This document shows positions 1-6,527 of a DNA stretch of 7,922 nucleotides, one piece after another. Position 1 is the first letter of the stretch; every line of letters starts with the position of its first letter. Under the pieces are notes generated by a model. That model was given only the letters and a program-made list of their open reading frames with translations. It was not told where the DNA came from and did not search any database. Source of the DNA: Olsenella sp. (GTDB taxonomy: Bacteria; Actinomycetota; Coriobacteriia; Coriobacteriales; Atopobiaceae); assembly GCA_015062715.1 (NCBI GenBank), contig SUUD01000089.1, positions 1-7,922 of the forward strand, in the 5' to 3' direction. The translations under genes and the position numbers were made by a program.

Positions 1-1
1 G

Positions 2-79
2 GAGCCCGAGCCGGAGCCCGAGCTCGAGCCCGTGGTGGTGGAGCCCGTGGTGGTCGAGCCGGTCGTGGTCCCGCAGCCC
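2..79 (+). repeat. Low-complexity Glu-Pro / Val-Val-Val-Glu-Pro coding repeat
   Basis: Short degenerate direct repeats of gagccc/gagccg are followed by gtggtggt-type units. They encode alternating EP residues and then three VVV(E)P units. This looks like an extended, charged spacer in front of the zinc ribbon. The repeat probably continues to the left of the window. Confidence 0.6.
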
Positions 80-193
80 GCTTCGGAACCCGCCTCCGCC
101 CCCGAGCGGCCCGACGCCTTCTGCTTCCGCTGCGGTCACGCCATCAACCCCGGCGACCTGTTCTGCAGCACCTGCGGCCAGAGGCTCGCCTAG
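2..193 (+). CDS. 3' end of a zinc-ribbon protein with acidic Pro-rich linker (partial)
   Basis: The reading frame enters from the left edge and stops at 191-193, giving 63 visible residues. The first ~26 are a low-complexity linker of Glu-Pro pairs followed by three VVV blocks separated by EP. The last ~23 form a compact zinc ribbon with two CxxC knuckles (C41, C44, C55, C58; CFRCG and CSTCG), and the protein ends three residues later. Such double-CxxC ribbons usually bind one structural zinc; their role in these proteins is unknown. The next gene has the same kind of ribbon at its N terminus and follows after 18 bases, so the two probably belong to one transcript and may be paralogous in part. 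The upstream domains are outside the window, so I assign no function. Alternatives include a membrane-anchored sensor or scaffold with a cytoplasmic ribbon. Confidence 0.75.
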   Translation, partial: EPEPEPELEPVVVEPVVVEPVVVPQPASEPASAPERPDAFCFRCGHAINPGDLFCSTCGQRLA

Positions 194-200
194 GCAGTGC

Positions 201-206
201 GAGGAG
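201..206 (+). promoter_or_regulatory. Ribosome binding site deciding the start of the DUF6273 gene
   Basis: GAGGAG lies five bases before the ATG at 212. An in-frame GTG at 197 would add five residues but has no Shine-Dalgarno sequence and sits only three bases after the previous stop. The ATG at 212 is therefore preferred, and it places the zinc ribbon directly at the N terminus (MFCTNCG). Confidence 0.7.
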
Positions 207-211
207 CCATC

Positions 212-1492
212 ATGTTCTGTACCAACTGCGGCGCGCAGGTCGATGACGGCAACGCCTTCTGCCCCGCGTGCGGCGCACGCCTCGACCACCCGGCCCTCGT
301 CAATGCCCAGCAGGTCGAGCCACCTGTAGGCTCCGCCCGCCAGGCGCTTCCCGCCACGGGCGCCCAGCAGACGCAGGCCGTCCGCACCCGTCCCTACGCG
401 AGCCGCTCCCATGCCCGCCAGACGACGACCGCCTCCTCCGCCCAGGCCCGCACGGCCAGGAGGGACCGGTCGGGGGAGTCGGCGCGTCGTGCAAGCGCAT
501 ACGTCCCAAGCTCCGCGCGGTCCTCGCGCAGCGTCGCACCCTACGTGGCGCTCGGGGCCATCGCCCTCATCGCCACCATCGGCCTGGCCGTGGTCAGGCC
601 GTTCCAGGGCTTCTCGCCGGCGCCCGAGCCCGTCGAGCAGCCCGTCGAACAGCCTGCAGAGCAGCCCGCCGAGCAGCCCACGCAGCAAGCGGCCGAGCAG
701 CCCGCGCTCCCCGCGGGAGGTCCTGAGGCCCGCGCCTCGCTTCCCGACTACTCCTGGGCCGAGCTCGACCAGATCGCCCGGCTCATCGAGGACTGCACGT
801 CCCGCGAGGAGGCCCTTTCCATCGCGTGCGCCTACCACCTGGTCGATGACGCCGGCGTGCCCACGGGCGCGACCAAGCCCGTCCAGATGACCGACGGCCA
901 GACCCTGAGCTTCCGCGTGGTCGACGTGTGGTGCGACGCGGCCCAGACCAGCTCGGGCAAGGCGGGCATCGCCTTTCTCGCTACCAACGTGGCCTACCGC
1001 CACCGCATGGCCCCCCAGACGACGACGGACGGCGGCTGGGAGGCCTCCGAGCTGCGCCTGTGGATGAACACCGACCTGCTCGCCGCCTTCCCCGAGGAGG
1101 TGTCCTCGGTGATGCTGCCGGTCACGAAGTGGTCCAACAACATCGGGAAGACCACCTCGCCCACCTGCGTCACCGGCACCACCGACCTCCTGTGGGCCCC
1201 CTCGATCGTCGAGCTGTGCGGGCCCATCATGTGGACCTTCGACTCGGACCCCGACAACTCCGCCTACTACAGCTCCGTCTTCAACGCCGAGGGCGCGCAG
1301 TACGCGGCCTTCTCGCAGGCGCACATCGTGAGCGACGACGACAACGCGGCCCTGGCCATGGGGGAGGAGTGGTGGCTGCGCTCCACCGCCGCGAGCTCGG
1401 GGCGCGGGCGCCGCGTCGGCGCGGGCGGCAACCCCGCCTCGTTCGGCGACTCCAACGAGTCGGTCGGCGTCGTCTGCGGCTTCTGCCTCTAG
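212..1492 (+). CDS. Zinc-ribbon, single-TM, DUF6273 domain protein
   Basis: The product is 426 residues from the ATG at 212. A zinc ribbon opens the protein (C3, C6, C17, C20). It is followed by a Ser/Arg/Ala-rich, positively charged disordered stretch to about residue 105, one hydrophobic helix at about 107-128 (VAPYVALGAIALIATIGLAV), and a Glu-Gln-Pro repeat linker at about 139-164. From about residue 250 to the end is a domain resembling DUF6273: a Trp/Leu-rich ELRLWMN motif, LWAPSIVEL, and a late EEWWLRS motif ending in GVVCGFCL. The likely topology is ribbon inside and DUF6273 domain outside, which is inferred from the Arg-rich flank before the helix. DUF6273 has no known biochemical role; it is common in Gram-positive gut bacteria and its C-terminal pattern recalls C-type-lectin/sulfatase-modifying folds. 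The secreted hydrolase gene begins six bases after the stop, suggesting translational coupling and an envelope role. Confidence 0.85.
   Translation: MFCTNCGAQVDDGNAFCPACGARLDHPALVNAQQVEPPVGSARQALPATGAQQTQAVRTRPYASRSHARQTTTASSAQARTARRDRSGESARRASAYVPSSARSSRSVAPYVALGAIALIATIGLAVVRPFQGFSPAPEPVEQPVEQPAEQPAEQPTQQAAEQPALPAGGPEARASLPDYSWAELDQIARLIEDCTSREEALSIACAYHLVDDAGVPTGATKPVQMTDGQTLSFRVVDVWCDAAQTSSGKAGIAFLATNVAYRHRMAPQTTTDGGWEASELRLWMNTDLLAAFPEEVSSVMLPVTKWSNNIGKTTSPTCVTGTTDLLWAPSIVELCGPIMWTFDSDPDNSAYYSSVFNAEGAQYAAFSQAHIVSDDDNAALAMGEEWWLRSTAASSGRGRRVGAGGNPASFGDSNESVGVVCGFCL
626..706 (+). repeat. Glu-Gln-Pro linker repeat
   Basis: Tandem nine-base units of the type gag-cag-ccc separated by one variable codon encode EPVEQPVEQPAEQPAEQP and a degenerate last part. 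The linker follows the transmembrane helix and would hold the DUF6273 domain away from the membrane. Codon third positions vary between units (gaa/gag, cct/ccc), so this is not a fresh expansion. Confidence 0.7.
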
Positions 1493-1498
1493 CGCCCC

Positions 1499-2530
1499 AT
1501 GCGTGCCACGCTCGCCATACTCGCCCTGAGCCTGGGCGTCCTGCTTCCCGCGCCCGCGACCGCGCCGTCCGCCCCCTCGCAGGCCGACGCGGCCATCGCC
1601 TCGCCCTGCCCGGCCGACCAGGTCGACGTGGCCCTGTCCGGCTGGGTCGAGCAGCCCGACGGCACCGCCGTCTTCTACAACCCCGTCACGCACCGCCCGC
1701 ACGTGGGCTGGCTGCAGCAGGGCGCCGCCCGCTACTACCTGGACCCCGACACGCTGCAGCCCCACACCGGCTGGCTCGAGGCGGACGGCTCGCGCTACCT
1801 CTTTGGCGACGGCTCGCTGGCGGCCGAGGGGGTCCTTGTCAGCGACTGCTGGGTCACGCTGGGTGGCGAGCGCTACCACCTCTCGGCATCCGGCGCGGCA
1901 GACGTGGGCTGGGTCGAGGTCGACGGAGACCTGCGCTGCTTCGCCGCCGACGGGCGGCTCATGCGCGGGTGGGTCCGCGCCGAGGACGGTGGCCTGCGCT
2001 GGGCGGACGACGAGGGCCGCCCCGTCACGGACGGCATGCACGAGGTCGACGGCGTCTGGCAGGCCTTTGGCGAGGACGGCTCGTGGCTGGGGCAGCCGGG
2101 GGCGCTGCCGCCCGACGACGCCGCCCACATGGCGACGCTGACGGGGTCGCAGCGCGCGGTGATAGACGCATGCTCCAGCGTCCCCTGGCCGGGGAGGAAC
2201 CTGTGCGCCGGCTGGGTGTCGGCGGTCTTCTCGCGGGCCGGCGTGCCGGCGCCGGGCGGGGACGCGTGCGACATCGCGCACGCCTGGTGCACCTCGGACG
2301 ACCTGGCGGCGCTCGAGCCCGGCATGGTGATCGCGGTGGCCAGCCACCCGCACACCGAGGCGGGCTCCCAGTATGGGCACGTGGGCATCTACGTGGGGGA
2401 GGGCATCGTGTGCGACAGCGCGCGCACGGGCCTGCGCCGCGTGGGCCTGGCCTCGTGGATCGCCTGGTACGGGGCGACGGAGCCCGTGCGCTGGGGCTGG
2501 GCGACGGGCAGGGACCTCTCTGAGGGCTAG
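1499..2530 (+). CDS. Secreted cell-wall-repeat protein with NlpC/P60-like cysteine hydrolase domain
   Basis: This 343-residue protein has an N-terminal signal peptide (Arg2, hydrophobic core about 4-17, Ala/Pro-rich end with possible cleavage after residue 22 or 31). Residues ~47-198 hold ~20-residue modules each starting with Gly-Trp (GW at 48, 70, 91, 137, 157), followed by a DG..R(Y/C)(L/F) core. These resemble choline/glucan-binding (CW-type) repeats used to hold proteins on the cell surface. Residues ~215-335 resemble an NlpC/P60 or CHAP-type papain-like amidase/peptidase: candidate nucleophile Cys236 in LCAGWVSAVF, candidate His294 in YGHVGIYVG, and a closing RWGW motif. The third catalytic residue is not obvious; Asp306/Ser307 are candidates. 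The likely role is peptidoglycan peptide or amide cleavage outside the cell. The start has no clear ribosome binding site and lies six bases after the upstream stop, so translational coupling is likely. No other in-frame start gives a signal peptide. Confidence 0.88.
   Translation: MRATLAILALSLGVLLPAPATAPSAPSQADAAIASPCPADQVDVALSGWVEQPDGTAVFYNPVTHRPHVGWLQQGAARYYLDPDTLQPHTGWLEADGSRYLFGDGSLAAEGVLVSDCWVTLGGERYHLSASGAADVGWVEVDGDLRCFAADGRLMRGWVRAEDGGLRWADDEGRPVTDGMHEVDGVWQAFGEDGSWLGQPGALPPDDAAHMATLTGSQRAVIDACSSVPWPGRNLCAGWVSAVFSRAGVPAPGGDACDIAHAWCTSDDLAALEPGMVIAVASHPHTEAGSQYGHVGIYVGEGIVCDSARTGLRRVGLASWIAWYGATEPVRWGWATGRDLSEG
1637..2092 (+). repeat. Coding region of GW-type wall-binding repeats
   Basis: About six to seven degenerate modules of roughly 20 residues, each with Gly-Trp, a DG turn and an aromatic strand, occupy residues ~47-198 of the secreted hydrolase. 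The copies are diverged in both DNA and protein. One module (around residues 110-135) has lost its GW but keeps ERYHLSASG. Confidence 0.6.
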
Positions 2531-2548
2531 CCCGCGCGACCCTGCGGG
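2531..2548 (+). terminator. Weak hairpin after the secreted hydrolase gene
   Basis: CCCGC (2531-2535) pairs with GCGGG (2544-2548) around an eight-base loop, directly after the stop codon. The stem is only five pairs and no T-run follows, so termination here is doubtful. Confidence 0.2.
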
Positions 2549-2554
2549 GAAACG

Positions 2555-2570
2555 ACGAACTCACGTTCGA
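2555..2570. promoter_or_regulatory. Candidate LexA (SOS) box upstream of dnaE
   Basis: Positions 2556-2569 read CGAAC-TCAC-GTTCG, a perfect 5+5 dyad with a four-base spacer. It matches the GAAC-N4-GTTC core of the LexA box of Gram-positive bacteria and mycobacteria. With flanks (A at 2555, A at 2570) it departs from TCGAAC-N4-GTTCGA at one outer base only. It lies in the sole intergenic gap before dnaE, 69-84 bases before the start codon and just upstream of a -10-like TATCAT, a position where LexA could block transcription. LexA binding is inferred; no lexA gene is in the window. Confidence 0.6.
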
Positions 2571-2595
2571 CCCCATAAGCGTCGGCCCCATCGGC

Positions 2596-2601
2596 TATCA
2601 T
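2596..2601 (+). promoter_or_regulatory. Candidate -10 element of the dnaE promoter
   Basis: TATCAT matches five of six bases of the sigma-70 -10 consensus and lies 37 bases before the dnaE ATG, which would give a leader of roughly 30 bases. No good -35 hexamer is found 16-18 bases upstream. The surrounding ATCGGCTATCAT resembles ATCTGCTACCCT before the superoxide reductase gene. A second possible -10 (CATAAG, 2574-2579) is weaker. Confidence 0.4.
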
Positions 2602-2638
2602 CAGACGTGGAAAACCGCGCACCCCGAAAGAGACGCCC

Positions 2639-5600
2639 ATGGCCTTCGTTCATCTCCACAACCACTCCGACCGCTCGCTGCTCGACGGCGCCACGCGCAT
2701 CAAGGACATGGTCAAAAGGGCCGTCGAGCTGGGCATGCCCGCCGTCGCCCTCACCGACCACGGCTACATGTACGGCATCCCCGACCTCGCCCTGGCGGCC
2801 GACGGCTACAACCACGACCAGGAGGACTACAAGCAGTGGAAGCACGACCTCGAGTGCTTCCAGAAGGGCTGGGAGCTCGAGGAGCCCGCGGCCGACGCGC
2901 CGGACGCCAAGGAGCACGACCGCCGCCACGCCCAGTGGGAGACGGACGTCGCCGCCTGGGAGCGCGCGCACGACCTGGACGACGTCCGGGCCGCCCGTCC
3001 CCGCCCGCTCGTCAAGGCGATCCTGGGCTGCGAGGTCTACTTCACGCCCGACAGCGAGCTGCGCCGCGACCGCAAGCCCGAGCTCTACCACATGATCCTC
3101 CTGGCCAAGAACCACACCGGCTACGTCAACCTCCTGCAGATCGTGTCCGACGCGGCCACCCGCGGCATGTACTACAAGCCCCGCGTCACGCTCGAGATGC
3201 TCCAGGCCCACGCCGAGGGGCTTATCTGCACCTCGGCCTGCGTGTCGGGCATCATCCCGCGCTCCATCCTGCGCGGCCAGCCCGACGAGGCCATGCGTTG
3301 GGCAAAGACCTTCCGCGACACCTTCGCCCCCGGCGACTTCTACATCGAGATCCAGGACCACGGCAACGTCTTCAACCCCGAGACCGAGCGCGGCACCGTG
3401 GTCGAGCTGACGGACCGCCAGCTCGACGAGCGCCTGGTGCGGCTCGCGGAGTCCATCGGCGTCAAGGTCATCGCCACCAACGACTTCCACTACCTGCTGC
3501 GCGAGGACGCCCCCACGCAGGACATCATGATGTGCATCGGCATGAACGCCCAGGTCGACGATGCCAACCGCATGCGCATGCACGGCACCGAGTACTACAT
3601 GAAGACCGAGGAGGAGATGCGCGCGCTCTTCTCGTGGTGCCCCGAGGCCATCGAGAACACCCTCGAGGTCGCCGACAAGTGCAACGTCGAGCTCGAGTGG
3701 GGCAAGATCCTGCTCCCGCAGTACCCGCTCGACCCGGGCGAGACCAACGAGAGCCAGTTCCGCCGCGAGTGCGAGAAGGGCCTGGCCCGCCGCTACGGCG
3801 AGGACTGGCGCAACGTCGAGGTCAACGGCATCAACGTGCTCGAGCGCTTCGAGTACGAGTACAAGGTCATCTGCGACAAGGGCTTTGCCGCGTACTTCCT
3901 CATCGTGGCCGACTACGTGCGCTGGGCCAAGGAGAACGGCATCGGCGTGGGGCCGGGTCGTGGCTCGGCAGCCGGCGCCATCGTGGCCTACGCCATGGAC
4001 ATCACCTCCTTCGACCCCCTCGAGAACGGCCTCATGTTCGAGCGCTTCCTCTCCATCGAGCGCTCCGAGATGCCCGACATCGACATGGACTTCGACGACG
4101 AGCGGCGCCTCGAGGTGGTCGACTACGTGCGCCGCCGCTACGGCGCCGACCACGTCACCCACGTCATCACCTACTCCACCATCAAGGCCAAGCAGGCCAT
4201 CAACGACGCCAACCGCGTCCTGGGCTACCCGGTCTGGCAGGGCCAGAAGCTCTCCAAGATGATCTCGAACGCGCCCAACGCCACGCTGTTCGCGACCATG
4301 AACAAGGAGTCGAAGAACCCCGACCAGTACTCGCAGGACTTCGTCGACGCCTACGAGCACGACCCTAACGCCCGCCGCATCATCGACGCGGCCCTCTCCA
4401 TCGAGGGGCTCACCCGCGGCGAGGGCGTCCATGCCTGCGCCGTCCTCATCGCCCCGGGCCCGGTCCGCGACCACGTGCCCACCAAGCTCGACACCAAGGG
4501 CGGCGTCGAGATCACCCAGTACGAAGGCCACACCATCGCCGACATGGGCCTGCTCAAGATGGACTTCCTGGGCCTGCGCACGCTCACGGTCATCTCCAAG
4601 GCCGTGGCCAACATCCGCGCCAACTACGGGATCACCATCAACCCCGACGACATCCCCTTCGACGACCCGGCCATCTTCTCGCTCATGTCGCGTGGCCACA
4701 CCGCCGGCGTGTTCCAGATCGAGTCCGGCGGCATGACGGCCACCATCAAGAGCATGAAGCCCACCGAGTACAAGCACGTGGTGGCCATGATCGCGCTCTA
4801 CCGCCCCGGCCCGCTTGGCGCCGGCATGGTGAGCGACTACATCGACCGCATGAACGGCAAGAAGGCCGTCACCTTCTATGACGACCGCCTCTCCGAGATC
4901 CTCTCCGAGACCTACGGCACCATCGTGTACCAGGAGCAGGTCATGCAGATCTCGATGGTCATGTGCGGCTTCTCGGCCGGCGAGAGCGACTCGCGCATCC
5001 GCAAGCCCGTGGCCAAGAAGAAGATCAAGCTGCTCACGGACACGGTGTTCCACTGGGAGGACGGCAAGGACGAGACCACCTACGACCACTGGATGAACGG
5101 CGCCGAGAACAACGGCTACACGCGCCAGATCGCGCAGCGCATCTGGGACGACGTCCTCGAGTTCGCCTCCTACGCCTTCAACAAGAGCCACTCCGCGGGC
5201 TACGCCATCCTCGTCATGCAGACGGCCTGGCTCAAGGCGCACTACCCCAAGGAGTACATGGCGGCCGTGCTCACCAGCTACATGGGCAAGACCGACAAGA
5301 TCGTGCACTACGTGGCCTCGTGCAAGCGCGAGGGCATCGCCATCCTGCCGCCCGACATCAACGAGAGCGGCCGCGACTTCACGGCGACCGCCGACGGCGT
5401 CCGCTTTGGCTTCGCCGGCATCCGCGGCGTGGGCGAGGGCGTGGCCGACGTCATCATCGCCGAGCGCGAGGCGGGCGGCCCCTTCCGGAACCTCCACGAC
5501 TTCGTCGAGCGCGTCGACACGGCCCAGGCCAACCGCCGCGTCATCGAGGCCCTCATCAAGTCCGGCGCCTTCGACTCCACGGGCTACACGCGCATGCAGT

Positions 5601-6481
5601 GCATGGGATTTGTCGACAAGAACAACCCCGCCAACATCATCGACGCCGCGGCCAAGCGCCAGAAGGACCGCTCGGCCGGCCAGAGCTCGATGTTCGACCT
5701 CTTCGCCGACGTCGACGGCTTTGGCTCCGAGGCGCCCGAGCCCGACGGCGTCGAGTGGGACCGCACCCTCAAGCTCAACCAGGAGAAGGAGGTCCTGGGC
5801 CTCTACGTCTCCGACCACCCGCTGCGTCCCTACGAGTACGCGCTGTCCAAGTCGCGCGACTTCTCCATCGCCGACCTCGACGCCACCGTCGAGGTGCCCG
5901 ACCCGGCCACGGGCGTGCCGCGCTCTCGCCCCAAGGTCGCCGACGGGCGCGAGCTGTGGCTCGCGGGCATGGTCTCGAGCGTCACCAAGCGCGTCACCAA
6001 GAACGGCGACCCCATGGCCATCGTGCGCCTCGAGGACATGGAGGGCGAGGTCGACGTCGTCGTCTTCCCCAAGCTCTACAAGAAGTACGCCTCGGTGCTC
6101 GCCGGCGAGGTCGACGAGATGACCGGCGAGGCCACGGGTGACGTCTTCATCCGCGTGCACGGCGAGTTCGAGCGCTCCGACCGCGGCAACCAGGTCCGCG
6201 CGTCCGAGATCGAGGCCATGGAGCTCAACGAGCGCACCAACAGGCCCAAGGTGCTCGAGATTCACATGCCCTCGCGCATGCTCTCGCGCGACCTCATGGA
6301 GCGCCTGCAGCGCATGCTGGCGGGCTACCCCGGCCTCGACCGGGTGGAGCTGCGTGTGGAGAGCGCCTCGGCGCCCACCATGCGCCTCGAGCTGCCCATG
6401 CACGTCGAGGCCCGCAACATGTCCCTGTATGCCGGTGTGGCCGACATGATCGGCCACGAGGGGAATGTCAGGATCGTCTGA
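2639..6481 (+). CDS. dnaE: DNA polymerase III subunit alpha (DnaE, replicative polymerase)
   Basis: This is the family C polymerase that copies the chromosome, 1280 residues against ~1160 in E. coli. The N-terminal PHP domain (1 to ~290) keeps all nine canonical metal positions by eye: H7, H9, D16, H41, E132, H151, C201, D282, H284. This suggests an active PHP 3'-5' proofreading exonuclease, as known for mycobacterial DnaE1. A charged extra segment of ~65 residues lies between H41 and E132. The palm follows, with VGPGRGSAAG (437-446), PDIDMDF (catalytic D480 and D482) and LLKMDFLGLRTL (D642). FNKSHSAGYA is at 847-856, helix-hairpin-helix at ~921-978, a beta-clamp motif QSSMFDLF at 1015-1022, and an OB fold at ~1106-1195. 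The start fits the family N terminus (MAFVHLHNHS), and GAAAGAG lies six bases upstream. The usual RAMGKK fingers motif reads RKPVAKKK here. An SOS box and -10 precede the gene, and an FKBP gene follows after 46 bases. Confidence 0.98.
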   Translation: MAFVHLHNHSDRSLLDGATRIKDMVKRAVELGMPAVALTDHGYMYGIPDLALAADGYNHDQEDYKQWKHDLECFQKGWELEEPAADAPDAKEHDRRHAQWETDVAAWERAHDLDDVRAARPRPLVKAILGCEVYFTPDSELRRDRKPELYHMILLAKNHTGYVNLLQIVSDAATRGMYYKPRVTLEMLQAHAEGLICTSACVSGIIPRSILRGQPDEAMRWAKTFRDTFAPGDFYIEIQDHGNVFNPETERGTVVELTDRQLDERLVRLAESIGVKVIATNDFHYLLREDAPTQDIMMCIGMNAQVDDANRMRMHGTEYYMKTEEEMRALFSWCPEAIENTLEVADKCNVELEWGKILLPQYPLDPGETNESQFRRECEKGLARRYGEDWRNVEVNGINVLERFEYEYKVICDKGFAAYFLIVADYVRWAKENGIGVGPGRGSAAGAIVAYAMDITSFDPLENGLMFERFLSIERSEMPDIDMDFDDERRLEVVDYVRRRYGADHVTHVITYSTIKAKQAINDANRVLGYPVWQGQKLSKMISNAPNATLFATMNKESKNPDQYSQDFVDAYEHDPNARRIIDAALSIEGLTRGEGVHACAVLIAPGPVRDHVPTKLDTKGGVEITQYEGHTIADMGLLKMDFLGLRTLTVISKAVANIRANYGITINPDDIPFDDPAIFSLMSRGHTAGVFQIESGGMTATIKSMKPTEYKHVVAMIALYRPGPLGAGMVSDYIDRMNGKKAVTFYDDRLSEILSETYGTIVYQEQVMQISMVMCGFSAGESDSRIRKPVAKKKIKLLTDTVFHWEDGKDETTYDHWMNGAENNGYTRQIAQRIWDDVLEFASYAFNKSHSAGYAILVMQTAWLKAHYPKEYMAAVLTSYMGKTDKIVHYVASCKREGIAILPPDINESGRDFTATADGVRFGFAGIRGVGEGVADVIIAEREAGGPFRNLHDFVERVDTAQANRRVIEALIKSGAFDSTGYTRMQCMGFVDKNNPANIIDAAAKRQKDRSAGQSSMFDLFADVDGFGSEAPEPDGVEWDRTLKLNQEKEVLGLYVSDHPLRPYEYALSKSRDFSIADLDATVEVPDPATGVPRSRPKVADGRELWLAGMVSSVTKRVTKNGDPMAIVRLEDMEGEVDVVVFPKLYKKYASVLAGEVDEMTGEATGDVFIRVHGEFERSDRGNQVRASEIEAMELNERTNRPKVLEIHMPSRMLSRDLMERLQRMLAGYPGLDRVELRVESASAPTMRLELPMHVEARNMSLYAGVADMIGHEGNVRIV

Positions 6482-6494
6482 CGCCCCACGAAGG

Positions 6495-6511
6495 CGCGCC
6501 CGCGCGGCGCG
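6495..6511 (+). other. Small GC hairpin next to the FKBP ribosome binding site
   Basis: CGCGCC (6495-6500) pairs with GGCGCG (6506-6511) around a five-base loop in the dnaE-FKBP gap. It ends exactly where the Shine-Dalgarno begins. No T-run follows, so it is more likely a translation-modulating fold or mere GC richness than a terminator. Confidence 0.3.
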
Positions 6512-6519
6512 AGGAAGGA
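6511..6519 (+). promoter_or_regulatory. Strong ribosome binding site setting the FKBP start
   Basis: GAGGAAGGA lies eight bases before the ATG at 6528. The open frame extends upstream to an ATG at 6465 that overlaps the dnaE end, but that extension is Arg/Ala-rich and unlike the family. The start at 6528 is therefore chosen. Confidence 0.8.
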
Positions 6520-6527
6520 TTGTCCCC

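Noticed and set aside
1372..1492. Possible diversity-generating retroelement variable region at the DUF6273 C terminus
   Set aside because: The fold type (WWLRS... GFCL ending) recalls variable lectin-like proteins, but no reverse transcriptase or template repeat is in the window. Adenine-rich variable codons are few (two AAC).
928..2523. Plus-strand open frame of 531 codons overlapping the DUF6273 and hydrolase genes in another frame
   Set aside because: The product is Arg/Gly/Ala/Pro-rich, typical of a shifted frame in GC-rich DNA, and spans two genes with recognisable domains in the correct frames.
6493..6511. Terminator between dnaE and the FKBP gene
   Set aside because: The stem is only six pairs, no T-run follows, and it abuts the ribosome binding site. 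Co-transcription is at least as likely.
6465..6527. Upstream ATG extension of the FKBP gene
   Set aside because: The extra 21 residues overlap the dnaE end, are Arg/Ala-rich, and lie before a strong ribosome binding site that serves the ATG at 6528.
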